A stretch of 64,000 bases of DNA from Martelella mediterranea (GCF_004342225.1 NZ_SMAR01000011.1:1-64000); one strand, 5' to 3'; positions 9,386 through 17,583 are shown, counted from the first letter of the stretch. Numbers and translations are program-made. The notes: generated by a model from the sequence alone, not told the origin.

Positions 9386-9410
9386 GGAACTTTCGGGCAA
9401 AGGTGGCGTT
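9386..9410 (+). promoter_or_regulatory. EcfG-type general stress promoter of the HWE kinase gene
   Basis: GGAAC (9386–9390), 16 bases, CGTT (9407–9410): exact match to the sigma-EcfG consensus, pointing at the kinase gene starting at 9525. The predicted leader of about 105 bases contains a perfect 8-bp stem with a 4-base loop (9479–9498) that has no following T-run, so it is not an obvious terminator. Confidence 0.8.
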
Positions 9411-9524
9411 ATCCGCTCAGACCAATCGCGGCTCCAGTGGCAACTGGGTTTGCGATTGCCCTCTTAAGTAAAGTATGAAAGGCCAGATTTCTGGCCTTCA
9501 GAACAGCGAGAAGCGTGAAAGCCC

Positions 9525-11030
9525 GTGGAACATTTGCCGGCCGATCTGGTCAAATCAATCAAGGATGAAAAAAGGCTGGAAACGCTGTCGCGTTCAATCA
9601 TCCGTTCCGGACAGGAGGATGATGATTTCGTCGCGATTGTTGAAGCAGCGGCACAACGTTTTTCTGCACCATCAGCCATTATTCTGATTGCTGATTGTGA
9701 CGAAAACTGGGTGCAAGCTGTTTATGGCATGGATGTCGCCGAGGTTCCAACCCGTTCTGGCTTGTTCGTCTATCCGCTTGCGCTTGAAAAAGAGCCGGTA
9801 ATGGCGGTCAACAATCCGGCACGGGATGCAGCACTGGCCCCTTCGGTGCCTAAGGTCGAAGGCGGAAAGATTAAGTTTTTCGCTGGCGCACCGATTAATG
9901 TCCACGGCGTTCGGGCAGGTACTTTGTGCGTTGTCGATACCGAAAGACACAAAGGTGTTTCCAGGGAAGATGGTGAAGCGTTGGCAAGGCTGGCCGGTCT
10001 CGCGGGATCGCTATACGAACTGAAACATGCTGCGCGCGGCAAGCGTCTGGCGGATCGTGCACTGGAGCGTGCTCAGCGCCGACATTCGCTGGCGTTAAGG
10101 GCGGCAAATATTGCTGCCTGGAGCTGGGACGGGACCAGCGAAACCATTGAATGCGATGATGCATTGCGGTCACTGCTTGACCTCCCCCCCGGCCAGCCGG
10201 TTACGCGAAAAAGCTTTGTCGGGGCTATTGCACCTGAGCTTCGTTTCGCCGCTATCCGGCAATTTCGAAGTGCACTGGAAAGAGGTGAGGAATACCAGTT
10301 TGAATTCAAGGTCCAGTCGACAGGCCGGTGGTTGCTCTCACTTGGCGGCACTTATGACGGGGCAGCCACACATCACCAGGGCGGCACTGTCTTTGGTGCG
10401 GTGGTCGATATCACCAGCACCAAGGAGGCCGAGCAGAAAACCAGGCTTCTGCTGCGCGAATTGAACCACAGGGTGAAAAATACGCTGGCTATCGTTCAGT
10501 CGATGGCCGGACAAACCTTGCGGCGCTCGCGTTCGGCGGCGGAATTCAATATGGCGTTTTCCGGAAGGCTGCAGGCTCTTTCGGCGGCCCATACATTGCT
10601 GTCTGATGAGCAGTGGGGGGCGATCTCTCTGGAACGCCTGCTGCGTTCGCAGATTATGCCCTATGCCGAGAATATCGAACGGCAAATCGATATTCATGGT
10701 GATCAGGTCTATCTGGATCCCGATGAAGCGCTGGCGCTGGGCATGGTCATGCATGAACTGGCGAGCAATGCCGCAAAATACGGCGCATTGTCTGTTTCAA
10801 CCGGAATCGTTGATATAACGATTGGCTGCAGCGAAGGGCCGGAAGGGCCAACGTTGAAACTGGACTGGATCGAAGTCGGCGGGCCGAAGGTTTTGCCCCC
10901 GGATCATAAAGGCTTTGGCGCAATTCTGATCGAGCGTAGTCTCGATAAGATTATTGGTAGCAAGGTCGATGTGGATTACGCTGAAAACGGCCTTCAGGTT
11001 CAGATCAGAATGCCGCTGCGTTTCTGCTGA
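9525..11030 (+). CDS. GAF–PAS HWE-family sensor histidine kinase
   Basis: A 501-aa soluble sensor kinase without membrane segments. Domains: GAF (~25–165), PAS (~185–300), then the HWE/HisKA_2 kinase core. The phospho-acceptor is His ~315 in RELNHRVKNTLAIVQ; the N-box is MHELASNAAKYG (Asn ~415) and the WxE of HWE kinases is DWIE (Trp ~448, Glu ~450). HWE kinases often feed the PhyR–NepR–EcfG general stress pathway. Here the gene has its own EcfG-type promoter and sits between two other genes with such promoters, suggesting a feedback role (inference). No response regulator is adjacent. The start is GTG, with only a weak upstream GAGAAG. Confidence 0.9.
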   Translation: MEHLPADLVKSIKDEKRLETLSRSIIRSGQEDDDFVAIVEAAAQRFSAPSAIILIADCDENWVQAVYGMDVAEVPTRSGLFVYPLALEKEPVMAVNNPARDAALAPSVPKVEGGKIKFFAGAPINVHGVRAGTLCVVDTERHKGVSREDGEALARLAGLAGSLYELKHAARGKRLADRALERAQRRHSLALRAANIAAWSWDGTSETIECDDALRSLLDLPPGQPVTRKSFVGAIAPELRFAAIRQFRSALERGEEYQFEFKVQSTGRWLLSLGGTYDGAATHHQGGTVFGAVVDITSTKEAEQKTRLLLRELNHRVKNTLAIVQSMAGQTLRRSRSAAEFNMAFSGRLQALSAAHTLLSDEQWGAISLERLLRSQIMPYAENIERQIDIHGDQVYLDPDEALALGMVMHELASNAAKYGALSVSTGIVDITIGCSEGPEGPTLKLDWIEVGGPKVLPPDHKGFGAILIERSLDKIIGSKVDVDYAENGLQVQIRMPLRFC

Positions 11031-11091
11031 TCTGGCTTATCTCCCCAATATATCCCTCGCTCATTCTCCTGTAAAAAATAACAAACTTTTC

Positions 11092-11116
11092 GGAACAAGC
11101 CTCTGTCGGGGACGTT
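11092..11116 (+). promoter_or_regulatory. EcfG-type general stress promoter of the PRC-barrel gene
   Basis: GGAAC (11092–11096), 16 bases, CGTT (11113–11116): exact match to the sigma-EcfG consensus, 85 bp upstream of the PRC-barrel start. It is the third such promoter within 1.8 kb. Confidence 0.8.
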
Positions 11117-11200
11117 TTTAAAGTACAGGATGATGAAGAAACAATAAATTCAGAATTAATATCGTCCTTATAGATAGAAGATATAAGAGAGGATTACCCA

Positions 11201-12241
11201 ATGCTTCGCAAGATTCTTTCAACCACTGCAATTGTCGCGCTTGTTTCAGGTTCTGCAGTTTATGCGCAGGATGCCTCAGGCTCGAATACGCAGTCGATGC
11301 AGAGTGAATCCGGCACGGGTATGAACAGTGATGCCCAGAGTGTTTTCCCGGATATGCAGGCCGACAACACTGATAAAGACTTTATGGGCACGACCGATAC
11401 GCAGGTACTGGCAAGCTCGCTTCTGGGTTGGCCAGTTTATAGCACTGCCTCTTCTGACGGAGAGATGCAGCAGGTCGGCGACATCAATGATATCGTTATG
11501 AATCCGGAGGGTAACGCGACAGCAGCCGTGATCGGTGTTGGTGGTTTCCTTGGAATTGGTGAAAAGAATGTCGCTGTTTCCTTTGATCGTCTCACCTGGA
11601 AGACCGGCGATCAGGGCAACTGGCTTGCCGTCAATGCCTCACGTGAGGAGTTGGAGAACGCGCCGGTATTCGATACCGAAGGCTTTAATGTAATGCGCGT
11701 GGGTGCGATCGATACCGACGCGATGCGTGAGAGCGCCGGCAATGCGGCCGACCAGGTGGGAAATGCCGCTAACAATGCCTATAATGACCTTTCAGACGGT
11801 CTTGCAGATGCGGCAGACAGCGCATCTTCTGCGATGAACAACGCCGCTGAGAATCTGGACCAGACGGCTGAGAACATGGGCCAGAACGGTGCCGCAGACA
11901 GTCTGATTCTGGATGGTATGAAGCCTGTTGAAATGGAAAAAGTTTCCTTTGATCAGCTTCAGGGTGCCCCGGTCCTCAGCGCCGACAACAATCGCGTGGG
12001 CGAGGTTTCGGAGGTCGTGATGCATGACGGCCAGTCCCAGCATGTTCTGATCGTTGATGTGGGTGGCTTCCTCGGGATTGGTGAGAAGCCAGTCGCAATT
12101 GCCTCCAGCGCGACACGTGTAATGAGTGACGGCAATACCTATGCTGTTACCACGGAGTTTGATCGCCAGACGCTTGAAAATCAGGAGGCCTATTCAGAAG
12201 AGCGGTTGAAGAATAATCCTGACGCCGTGCTGCTGAACTGA
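11201..12241 (+). CDS. exported protein with two PRC-barrel domains
   Basis: A 346-aa exported protein. It has a signal peptide (MLRKILSTTAIVALVSGSAVYA, cleavage before QDAS) and two PRC-barrel domains (~65–150 and ~255–335) that share the near-identical core VGGFLGIGEK followed by N/P-VA. Between them (~173–233) lies an Ala/Asn/Asp-rich stretch with repeated AADxxxxAA patterns, resembling the amphipathic helices of desiccation-type (LEA-like) proteins. PRC barrels are small ligand- or protein-binding folds; function here is unknown. The EcfG-type promoter and GAGAGGA ribosome site fit a stress-induced envelope protein. A strong terminator follows at 12281–12313. Confidence 0.88.
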   Translation: MLRKILSTTAIVALVSGSAVYAQDASGSNTQSMQSESGTGMNSDAQSVFPDMQADNTDKDFMGTTDTQVLASSLLGWPVYSTASSDGEMQQVGDINDIVMNPEGNATAAVIGVGGFLGIGEKNVAVSFDRLTWKTGDQGNWLAVNASREELENAPVFDTEGFNVMRVGAIDTDAMRESAGNAADQVGNAANNAYNDLSDGLADAADSASSAMNNAAENLDQTAENMGQNGAADSLILDGMKPVEMEKVSFDQLQGAPVLSADNNRVGEVSEVVMHDGQSQHVLIVDVGGFLGIGEKPVAIASSATRVMSDGNTYAVTTEFDRQTLENQEAYSEERLKNNPDAVLLN

Positions 12242-12280
12242 GCGACAAAGTCTGAGACATAGAAAAGCATAACTTTTGAA

Positions 12281-12317
12281 AACAGGCCCGCGATCCGTCA
12301 TCGCGGGCCTGTTCCTG
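12281..12317 (+). terminator. intrinsic terminator after the PRC-barrel gene
   Basis: A perfect 14-bp GC-rich stem (AACAGGCCCGCGAT with ATCGCGGGCCTGTT, loop CCGTC), followed by CCTGTTT. It lies 40 bp after the stop codon and may also stop transcription from the opposite direction. Confidence 0.8.
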
Positions 12318-12350
12318 TTTATTGTCAGTGGTCGCCGCGTGCTAATGATT

Positions 12351-12453
12351 ACAGCACCGGCCCGAAAATCGGAATCGATTTTCGGGCCGGTGCGTAGATT
12401 CAATAGGTTAGAGAGCGTCCTTTGTGCATCCGAATGCATGCACGGCGTTCTAA
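12351..12453 (-). repeat. palindromic intergenic repeat, family 1, copy A
   Basis: About 103 bp in two parts: a near-palindrome around GTGCATGCATTCGGATGCAC and a perfect 17-bp stem with a GAAT loop (CACCGGCCCGAAAATCG and its complement, 12356–12393). Read on the minus strand it matches copies at 34197–34300 and 48848–48955 and a fragment at 17536–17583. Its first bases (TTAGA) supply the TAG stop of the phosphoribosyltransferase gene. It resembles the Bru-RS class of Brucella palindromes in size and layout; identity was not tested. Confidence 0.8.
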
Positions 12454-13157
12454 TAGCCTGATGCTCTGTTACTTAGGGGCGGCACGTGCCAACGGCCATC
12501 TTCGCCCCGTTTGAGCATTGGTGAGTTAAACGCCGTTATGACATTGCTGCCAAGCGTTGGATCATGTCTGGCGAAGGCATCGTCGGATTTGTCCGATTGC
12601 AGCATCGCTGCTGCAATCGCAACGGGCTGGATGCCACATTTTTCCAGCAGCTCCAGACCTGCCAGCATTGAACGGCCGGAAGAAATGACATCATCGACGA
12701 GAATGACCCTCTTGCCTTCCAGCAGAGGGAGCATGCGCGGATCGATGAACAGGTTTTTCTGCTGGTCCGGTGTTGTCACGGAGGACAGAGGCACTGAAAG
12801 CTCTTCATCATACCAGAATTTGCGCGAGGTACCGAAAGGCACATACCGGCTGTGTCCAAGCGCTTCGGCAAGTGGTGCAGCAAGGCTCAGTCCCAGTGTT
12901 GGCAGTCCGGCGATCACGTCCGGCTTAAAAGGCGCAAGCCGTTCTGCAAGGTCGGCAGTCAGGGACCGCACGACATCAAAGGAAGCCTGATTGATGATCA
13001 GCGAAGCAAGAGCAGAGGTGCCGTCACCCACAGTGCGCAGCGGCAGAAGAAGCTGTCGTCCATCGGCAAGTGTTGCCGGATATGCGGCATCGAACGGTCC
13101 GGCAGGATCGTGTGTGTCAGGTGGCAGCAAGTGCTGCCAGAAATCATGAGGTTGCAT
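12450..13157 (-). CDS. phosphoribosyltransferase, PRPP-binding
   Basis: A 235-aa type I phosphoribosyltransferase. The PRPP-binding motif VILVDDVISSGRS is typical, with two acidic residues followed by the phosphate loop. An upstream segment PDVIAGLPTLGLSLAAPLAEALG resembles orotate and adenine enzymes, but the substrate base cannot be assigned. ATG at 13157. The TAG stop lies inside palindromic repeat copy A, so the C-terminal end (...NRASGY) may be defined by that insertion. Transcribed alone, divergent from the CorA gene. Confidence 0.85.
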   Translation of the reverse strand: MQPHDFWQHLLPPDTHDPAGPFDAAYPATLADGRQLLLPLRTVGDGTSALASLIINQASFDVVRSLTADLAERLAPFKPDVIAGLPTLGLSLAAPLAEALGHSRYVPFGTSRKFWYDEELSVPLSSVTTPDQQKNLFIDPRMLPLLEGKRVILVDDVISSGRSMLAGLELLEKCGIQPVAIAAAMLQSDKSDDAFARHDPTLGSNVITAFNSPMLKRGEDGRWHVPPLSNRASGY

Positions 13158-13350
13158 TCAAACTTCGCTCAAAGCGCCTTTATCGTTCTAAGTGTTTGAG
13201 GCGACCGGAATGGAAGTGCTGGCTTCCGGTGCAGCCTTACCAAAAGCTTTCTTATGCTTGTAATATGGCTTCGCTAACCAGCATTTAACATGCAGCAGTC
13301 AGGATCTGGCAAATGCATGGACCTTTGCCTCATGGTTCGGTTAAATGGTG

Positions 13351-13431
13351 TCTAGTGGAATGAATTTGACATTTGAATCCCGCCTGCCGCCAGTGATAGT
13401 TTCAAATGTCAAATTCGAAAATTCCACTAGA
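13351..13431. repeat. palindromic element, family 2, first unit
   Basis: An 81-bp interrupted palindrome: outer arms TCTAGTGGAA and TTCCACTAGA, inner arms AATTTGACATTTGAA (13363–13377) and its exact complement (13401–13415), with a short unpaired centre. A linker AACATAAACTTGG joins it to the second unit. A diverged relative lies at 19893–19978. Confidence 0.8.
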
Positions 13432-13444
13432 AACATAAACTTGG

Positions 13445-13521
13445 CTAGTGGTTGTTTTGATTCCGGCATTTGGATGAGCGCGTGCGGAAAAGGGAACCAA
13501 ATACCGGAATCGAACCACTAG
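13445..13521. repeat. palindromic element, family 2, second unit
   Basis: A 77-bp interrupted palindrome: outer arms CTAGTGGTT and AACCACTAG, inner arms GATTCCGGCATTTGG (13459–13473) and CCAAATACCGGAATC (13497–13511), complementary but for one position. It shares the CTAGTGG ends of the first unit but has a different core. It ends 20 bp before the CorA start codon and would place a strong hairpin in the leader. Confidence 0.8.
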
Positions 13522-13541
13522 AGAGGGCTCGTGGGAACTGT

Positions 13542-14519
13542 ATGATACATCTTTACAGAATTGGCGGTGAAAAATCCTCGTTGCCAGCATCCGGTGCACC
13601 GGCGCCGCTTGATGATGATGTTATCTGGATTGATATGCTCGATCCGACAGATGCCGACATGCATACAGTTGAAACGCTTCTTGGTGTGATGTTGCCGACC
13701 CGCGAATCGCTGAAGGATATCGAGCCCTCAAGCCGCTTTTATACGCAGGGTGATGCCGTCTATATGACCGCATCTGTGGTGATGAATGTGGATTTCGGGC
13801 TGGCGCATCTGACGGATGTGGGCTGTATTCTGGCTGCCGGCCGGCTGGTCACGATCCGTCACGCGGAACCCAAGCCGTTTTTTCTGTTTTCTGCCGATAT
13901 GAAACGCCTTCCTTTGCAGCCGGGGCAGGGGGCAAAAGTGCTGGTCTATCTGCTGGATGCTGTGGTTGACCGCACGGCCGAGATTATCGAACTGGCTGTT
14001 TCCAAGATCGATAACATCTCGATAGCTGTTTTCGGAGAAGGTGCGCGCGGGCGTCGCCGCCCACCGGCCGAGCTTGAAGAGCGGCTGATCGAGATTTCGA
14101 CCTATCACCGCCTGATCAGCAAGACGCGCGATAGTCTGACAACCCTTGCCCGGCTGGCGACCTATGTGCAGTCACTGCAGGCCGTTCGTGATGACAAGCC
14201 GACAAAAGATCTGTGCCGAATTGTGGCGCATGACATTCAGTCGCTGGCTGAGCACGTTGGTTTCGTATCGTCGAACATCTCGTTTTTGCTGGATTCGTCT
14301 CTCGGTCTCATAAACCTTGAGCAGAATAACATTATGAAGCTGTTCTCGGTCGTGTCTGTGGTTTTTGCGCCGCCGATGCTGATTGCGGGTATTTATGGGA
14401 TGAACTTCGATATTATGCCGGAGCTGCACTGGAATTTTGGCTATCCCGCCGCCCTTGTCGGAATGTTTCTGACGATGTTTCTTGCCATATACTGGCTGCG
14501 ATCCCGCGGCTGGTTTTAA
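13542..14519 (+). CDS. corA: CorA-type magnesium/divalent metal transporter
   Basis: Inner-membrane channel of the CorA family for Mg2+ and related ions. The long soluble N-terminal part precedes two C-terminal membrane helices, with the selectivity signature YGMN (GIYGMNFDIMPE) between them. Length 325 aa is normal. ATG at 13542 gives the usual short N-terminus (MIHLYRIGG); the in-frame ATG at 13470 lies inside a palindromic repeat and is rejected. The ion transported (Mg, Co, Ni or Zn) cannot be decided from sequence. Confidence 0.9.
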   Translation: MIHLYRIGGEKSSLPASGAPAPLDDDVIWIDMLDPTDADMHTVETLLGVMLPTRESLKDIEPSSRFYTQGDAVYMTASVVMNVDFGLAHLTDVGCILAAGRLVTIRHAEPKPFFLFSADMKRLPLQPGQGAKVLVYLLDAVVDRTAEIIELAVSKIDNISIAVFGEGARGRRRPPAELEERLIEISTYHRLISKTRDSLTTLARLATYVQSLQAVRDDKPTKDLCRIVAHDIQSLAEHVGFVSSNISFLLDSSLGLINLEQNNIMKLFSVVSVVFAPPMLIAGIYGMNFDIMPELHWNFGYPAALVGMFLTMFLAIYWLRSRGWF

Positions 14520-14698
14520 GTCTTATATAGTCAGGTCATGGTTTGATGTGGCGCGGCGTGAAGGCGGGCTGGCAGAAATTTGCGCCCTGCTATCTGCAAA
14601 ACAATCTCATTGCAGACCGTCTCGCAGCAATTGGAGCCTACGGACATTGCAAGACATTAAAAAATGATGATGTGGCTGGGAAATTTCTGAAAAGAAAC

Positions 14699-14773
14699 TG
14701 GAGCGGGCGAAGGGATTCGAACCCTCGACCCCAACCTTGGCAAGGTTGTGCTCTACCCCTGAGCTACACCCGC
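14699..14773 (-). tRNA. tRNA-Gly(GCC)
   Basis: A 75-nt cloverleaf on the minus strand. Acceptor GCGGGTG pairs with CGCCCGC (one G·T pair), followed by T and encoded CCA. The anticodon loop TTGCCAA gives GCC. The D-arm AGCTCAGGGGTAGAGC and T-loop TTCGAAT are standard. Confidence 0.96.
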
Positions 14774-15072
14774 TCATCAAAACCGGTCCGGGGTAATCAG
14801 TGACCGATTTGTTTGCCGCGTCAGCGACGAGGGCGTATATGGCCCAAGCCGAATTCAAATGCAACAGGGAAATGACATATTTTCGCATTTTTTTGCGTTT
14901 TCTGAAAAGCTGTTTGATTTCAGGTGTTTATAAATGAGCCTCTGAGAGAGGTTTGTCCTGTTCCTAGCGAGGCTGTCTGAGAGCGGTGATCCGGCTTTCT
15001 TGCAATCGGCGGGTAATGGTGGTGAAACAATCCTATCAAAAACATCAGACCAGATCAGACCGGCACAGCCTC
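14774..15072. other. intergenic region, promoter of tRNA-Gly and of proX
   Basis: 299 bp between tRNA-Gly and ProX. It must hold the tRNA promoter (minus) and the proX promoter (plus). In-frame upstream ATGs at 14986 and 15016 would extend ProX but make it longer than its family. Nothing else recognised. Confidence 0.5.
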
Positions 15073-15582
15073 ATGACAGAAAAACAGATCAAGACATCGG
15101 ATGATGTATTCGGGTTCCTGAACACACTCGGCATCGCCTATCAGAACCATGAACATCGTCCGGTCTTCACCGTTGCCGAAGGTGAGGATCTTCGGGAGAA
15201 GATACCGGGCGGGCACACCAAAAACCTGTTCATCAAGGATAAAAAGAGCCGGTATTTTCTGCTGACCGTAGAAGAATACGCCACGGTTGACCTGAAGACC
15301 GTTCATACGCTGATCGGGGCTTCCGGGCGCGTTTCTTTCGGTAAGCCGGAGCCGATGATGGAGTATCTTGGTGTGGTTCCCGGATCTGTCACGGCACTTG
15401 GCGCCATTAATGATACCGATCTGCAGGTAACCTTTATTCTGGACGCCGGTTTGATGGAAAACGAAACGATTAATTGCCATCCGCTGCGCAATGATGCGAC
15501 CATCTCCATCAATCGTGACGATCTTTTGCGCTTTATAAAGGCAACCGGCCATGAACCGCTTGTCTTGAAAGTTACGGCATGA
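15073..15582 (+). CDS. proX: prolyl-tRNA deacylase (YbaK/ProX family)
   Basis: Free-standing editing protein of the YbaK/ProX fold that hydrolyses mischarged Ala-tRNA(Pro). The 169-aa sequence shows the family pattern: YQNHEHRPVFTVAEGEDLREKIPG, then HTKNLFIKDKK, and GASGRVSFG in the core. Stand-alone ProX usually goes with a prolyl-tRNA synthetase lacking its own editing insert, as in alphaproteobacteria. The ATG at 15073 is set by family length; no strong ribosome site is seen. Confidence 0.9.
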   Translation: MTEKQIKTSDDVFGFLNTLGIAYQNHEHRPVFTVAEGEDLREKIPGGHTKNLFIKDKKSRYFLLTVEEYATVDLKTVHTLIGASGRVSFGKPEPMMEYLGVVPGSVTALGAINDTDLQVTFILDAGLMENETINCHPLRNDATISINRDDLLRFIKATGHEPLVLKVTA

Positions 15583-15641
15583 CACACGATTTTAGACGTT
15601 GAAGACACCGATGGCGCTTACCGCGCCTTGAAGGGGAGAAG

Positions 15642-16616
15642 ATGATGAGCGGTTTCGACAATCCTTATGGCGGTTCGTTTGGCGGCCAGATGAATGTGAC
15701 GGCCAGTGACGCCAACGGAGCGACGCCGCCCGGCGGACTGATCAAGGACACAACAACAGCTGACTTCAAGGCCGATGTGGTTGATGAATCCCAGAATCAG
15801 CCGGTTCTGGTCGATTTCTGGGCCCCCTGGTGCGGTCCTTGCAAGCAACTCGGCCCGATCATCGAAAAGGCGGTGAACGAGGCTGGTGGTGCCGTCAAAC
15901 TGGTGAAGATGAATATTGATGATCATCCGGCCATCGCCGGCCAGCTTGGCATTCAGTCTATTCCCGCGGTTATCGCCTTTTCCGGTGGCCAGCCGGTGGA
16001 TGGCTTCATGGGTGCCGTGCCTGAGAGCCAGGTCAAGGAATTCATTTCCAAGCTTTCCGCGTCCAGTCCTTCGGAAAAAGATCGTGCAGCTGAAATCGCT
16101 TCTGCGCTTGAACAGGCTGAACAGCTTCTGGCAGAAGAGAAAATGCAGGAAGCAGCCCAACTCTACAGTATGGTGATGCAGGCCGAGCCGGAAAACCCGA
16201 AAGCGATCGCGGGTATTGGTCGCTGCATGGTGGCCGCGGGCCAGATCGACCGCGCCAAACAGATCATGGAGCAGGTACCGGAAGAAGTTCGTGAGGACGA
16301 CGCGATCAAGGCACTTGCGACCAAGATTGAACAACTGGAAGAAGCCCGCAAATTTGGCGATCCCTCCGAGCTGGAACACACGTTGTCCTTAAACCCGGAT
16401 GATCACGGCGCGCGCATGAAATTGTCCAAGGTTTTGAATGCCGAAGGAAAACGACTCGAAGCCGCCGAGCACCTTCTGGTGATCATGAAGAAAGATCGTG
16501 AGTTTGAAGACGATGGTGCGCGCAAACAGCTTGTTGCGTTCTTCGAGGCTTGGGGGCCGAAGGATCCGGCAACAATTGCGGCCCGGCGCAAGCTTTCAAC
16601 GATCCTGTTCGCGTAA
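15642..16616 (+). CDS. thioredoxin–TPR co-chaperone (YbbN/CnoX-like)
   Basis: A 324-aa fusion of a thioredoxin domain (~35–140) and a helical TPR-like C-terminal half (~150–315). The active site is WCGPC (Trp ~63, Cys ~64 and ~67), so the redox cysteines are intact, unlike in E. coli YbbN/CnoX, which lacks the CxxC. Family members act as holdases that hand unfolded proteins to GroEL or DnaK. Start: ATGATG at 15642/15645 after AAGGGGAG; the second ATG has the better spacing. The LON-domain gene follows 23 bp downstream and the Trm112-like gene after that, forming a likely operon. Confidence 0.9.
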   Translation: MMSGFDNPYGGSFGGQMNVTASDANGATPPGGLIKDTTTADFKADVVDESQNQPVLVDFWAPWCGPCKQLGPIIEKAVNEAGGAVKLVKMNIDDHPAIAGQLGIQSIPAVIAFSGGQPVDGFMGAVPESQVKEFISKLSASSPSEKDRAAEIASALEQAEQLLAEEKMQEAAQLYSMVMQAEPENPKAIAGIGRCMVAAGQIDRAKQIMEQVPEEVREDDAIKALATKIEQLEEARKFGDPSELEHTLSLNPDDHGARMKLSKVLNAEGKRLEAAEHLLVIMKKDREFEDDGARKQLVAFFEAWGPKDPATIAARRKLSTILFA

Positions 16617-16639
16617 GGCTTTTCAGGAGGAGCAGAAAA

Positions 16640-17305
16640 ATGCAGGTCGGTAACGCCCGTTATATCAGACGGCAGGATTTGCCGGAGATCGTGCCGGTTT
16701 TTCCGCTGACGGGCGGGCTGTTGTTGCCGCAGGGCCAGTTACCGCTGAACATATTCGAGCCCCGTTATCTGTCGATGTTCGACCTCGCTCTTTCCGGCAA
16801 TCGCCTCATCGGCATGGTTCAGCCTTCTCATCACGATGAAACGCTGAATGTCAGTGAGATTACACCGCTTTCCAATATTGGCTGTATCGGCCGGATTACA
16901 TCGTTTTCTGAAACAGGTGACGGTCGTTATCTGGTCGCTCTTACTGGCGTTTGCCGTATGCGGCTGATCAGCGAGCAGCGCACAACACGGCCGTTTCGCA
17001 GCTTTGAGATCAATCCTTTCCTTGGTGATCTTCGTGACGAAGGACAGGACGAAGGCGTGGATCGTACCGCCCTGCTTAAGGCATTCCGGGATTATCTGGA
17101 TGCCGAGGGCCTTGAAACAGAATGGGAGCATATCGAGCAGGCCAGCAATCTGGCTTTGGTCAATGCGCTTTCGATGATGGCACCATTCGGCCCTGCGGAA
17201 AAGCAGGCGCTTCTGGAAGCGCCGGATTTAAAATCGCGTGCGGAAATGTTCATTGCGATGATTGAATTTGCGCTGGCCGGAGATCCCGGCGACAATCTCC
17301 AGTAA
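16640..17305 (+). CDS. LON substrate-binding-domain protein
   Basis: A 221-aa protein made only of the N-terminal (LAN/PUA-like) domain of Lon protease, without the ATPase or protease parts. Segments [24 protein letters not shown] and [17 protein letters not shown] are typical. The role of such single-domain proteins is unknown; binding of unfolded protein is plausible. The ATG at 16640 follows AGGAGGAG, a very strong site, and excludes the longer upstream frame. It lies between the thioredoxin-TPR and Trm112-like genes, in the order common in rhizobia. Confidence 0.92.
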   Translation: MQVGNARYIRRQDLPEIVPVFPLTGGLLLPQGQLPLNIFEPRYLSMFDLALSGNRLIGMVQPSHHDETLNVSEITPLSNIGCIGRITSFSETGDGRYLVALTGVCRMRLISEQRTTRPFRSFEINPFLGDLRDEGQDEGVDRTALLKAFRDYLDAEGLETEWEHIEQASNLALVNALSMMAPFGPAEKQALLEAPDLKSRAEMFIAMIEFALAGDPGDNLQ

Positions 17306-17316
17306 GGTTTTTGCCG

Positions 17317-17505
17317 ATGGCCAGAGATGCCGGAATTGACCCCAAAATGCTGGAACTGCTGGTCTGCCCAATTACCAAGGGCCGCCTTCGCTATGACGCT
17401 GACCGGCAGGAGCTGATTTCAGACAAGGCAAAACTTGCCTTCCCCATTCGCGATGGTGTCCCGATCATGCTTGCATCGGAAGCGCGCCCACTCGAAGGCG
17501 TTTAA
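17317..17505 (+). CDS. Trm112-like small protein (UPF0434)
   Basis: A 62-aa protein of the Trm112/YcaR family, with [14 protein letters not shown] followed by [11 protein letters not shown]. Eukaryotic Trm112 activates methyltransferases; bacterial forms are little studied. Only one cysteine of the usual zinc-binding set is present, so zinc binding is unlikely. ATG at 17317 is preferred over TTG at 17311. It is the last gene of the thioredoxin–LON–Trm112 group. Confidence 0.88.
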   Translation: MARDAGIDPKMLELLVCPITKGRLRYDADRQELISDKAKLAFPIRDGVPIMLASEARPLEGV

Positions 17506-17535
17506 GGTTGTGCGGTTTTGGATAGGCGAAGCCGT

Positions 17536-17583
17536 TCAGAGCGCCGTGGATCCATTCGGATGCACAAAGCACGATGCTGTAGC
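17536..17583 (+). repeat. palindromic intergenic repeat, family 1, partial copy B
   Basis: About 48 bp matching the first half of family 1 (AGAGCGCCGTG, then the ATCCATTCGGATGCACAAAG palindrome), then jumping directly to the terminal GATGCTGTAG. It looks like a copy with its second hairpin deleted. Confidence 0.65.

Larger units (their letters stand above)
13158..13541. other. intergenic region with two adjacent palindromic elements
   Basis: A 384-bp gap between the phosphoribosyltransferase and CorA genes. It holds the promoters of both divergent genes and, in its right half, two large palindromes (13351–13431 and 13445–13521), listed separately. No protein gene: the CorA frame is open upstream into the second palindrome, but a start there is unlikely. 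Confidence 0.7.

Noticed and set aside
13470-13541. Upstream ATG extending CorA by 24 residues
   Set aside because: The start lies in a palindromic repeat and the added residues do not resemble CorA family N-termini.
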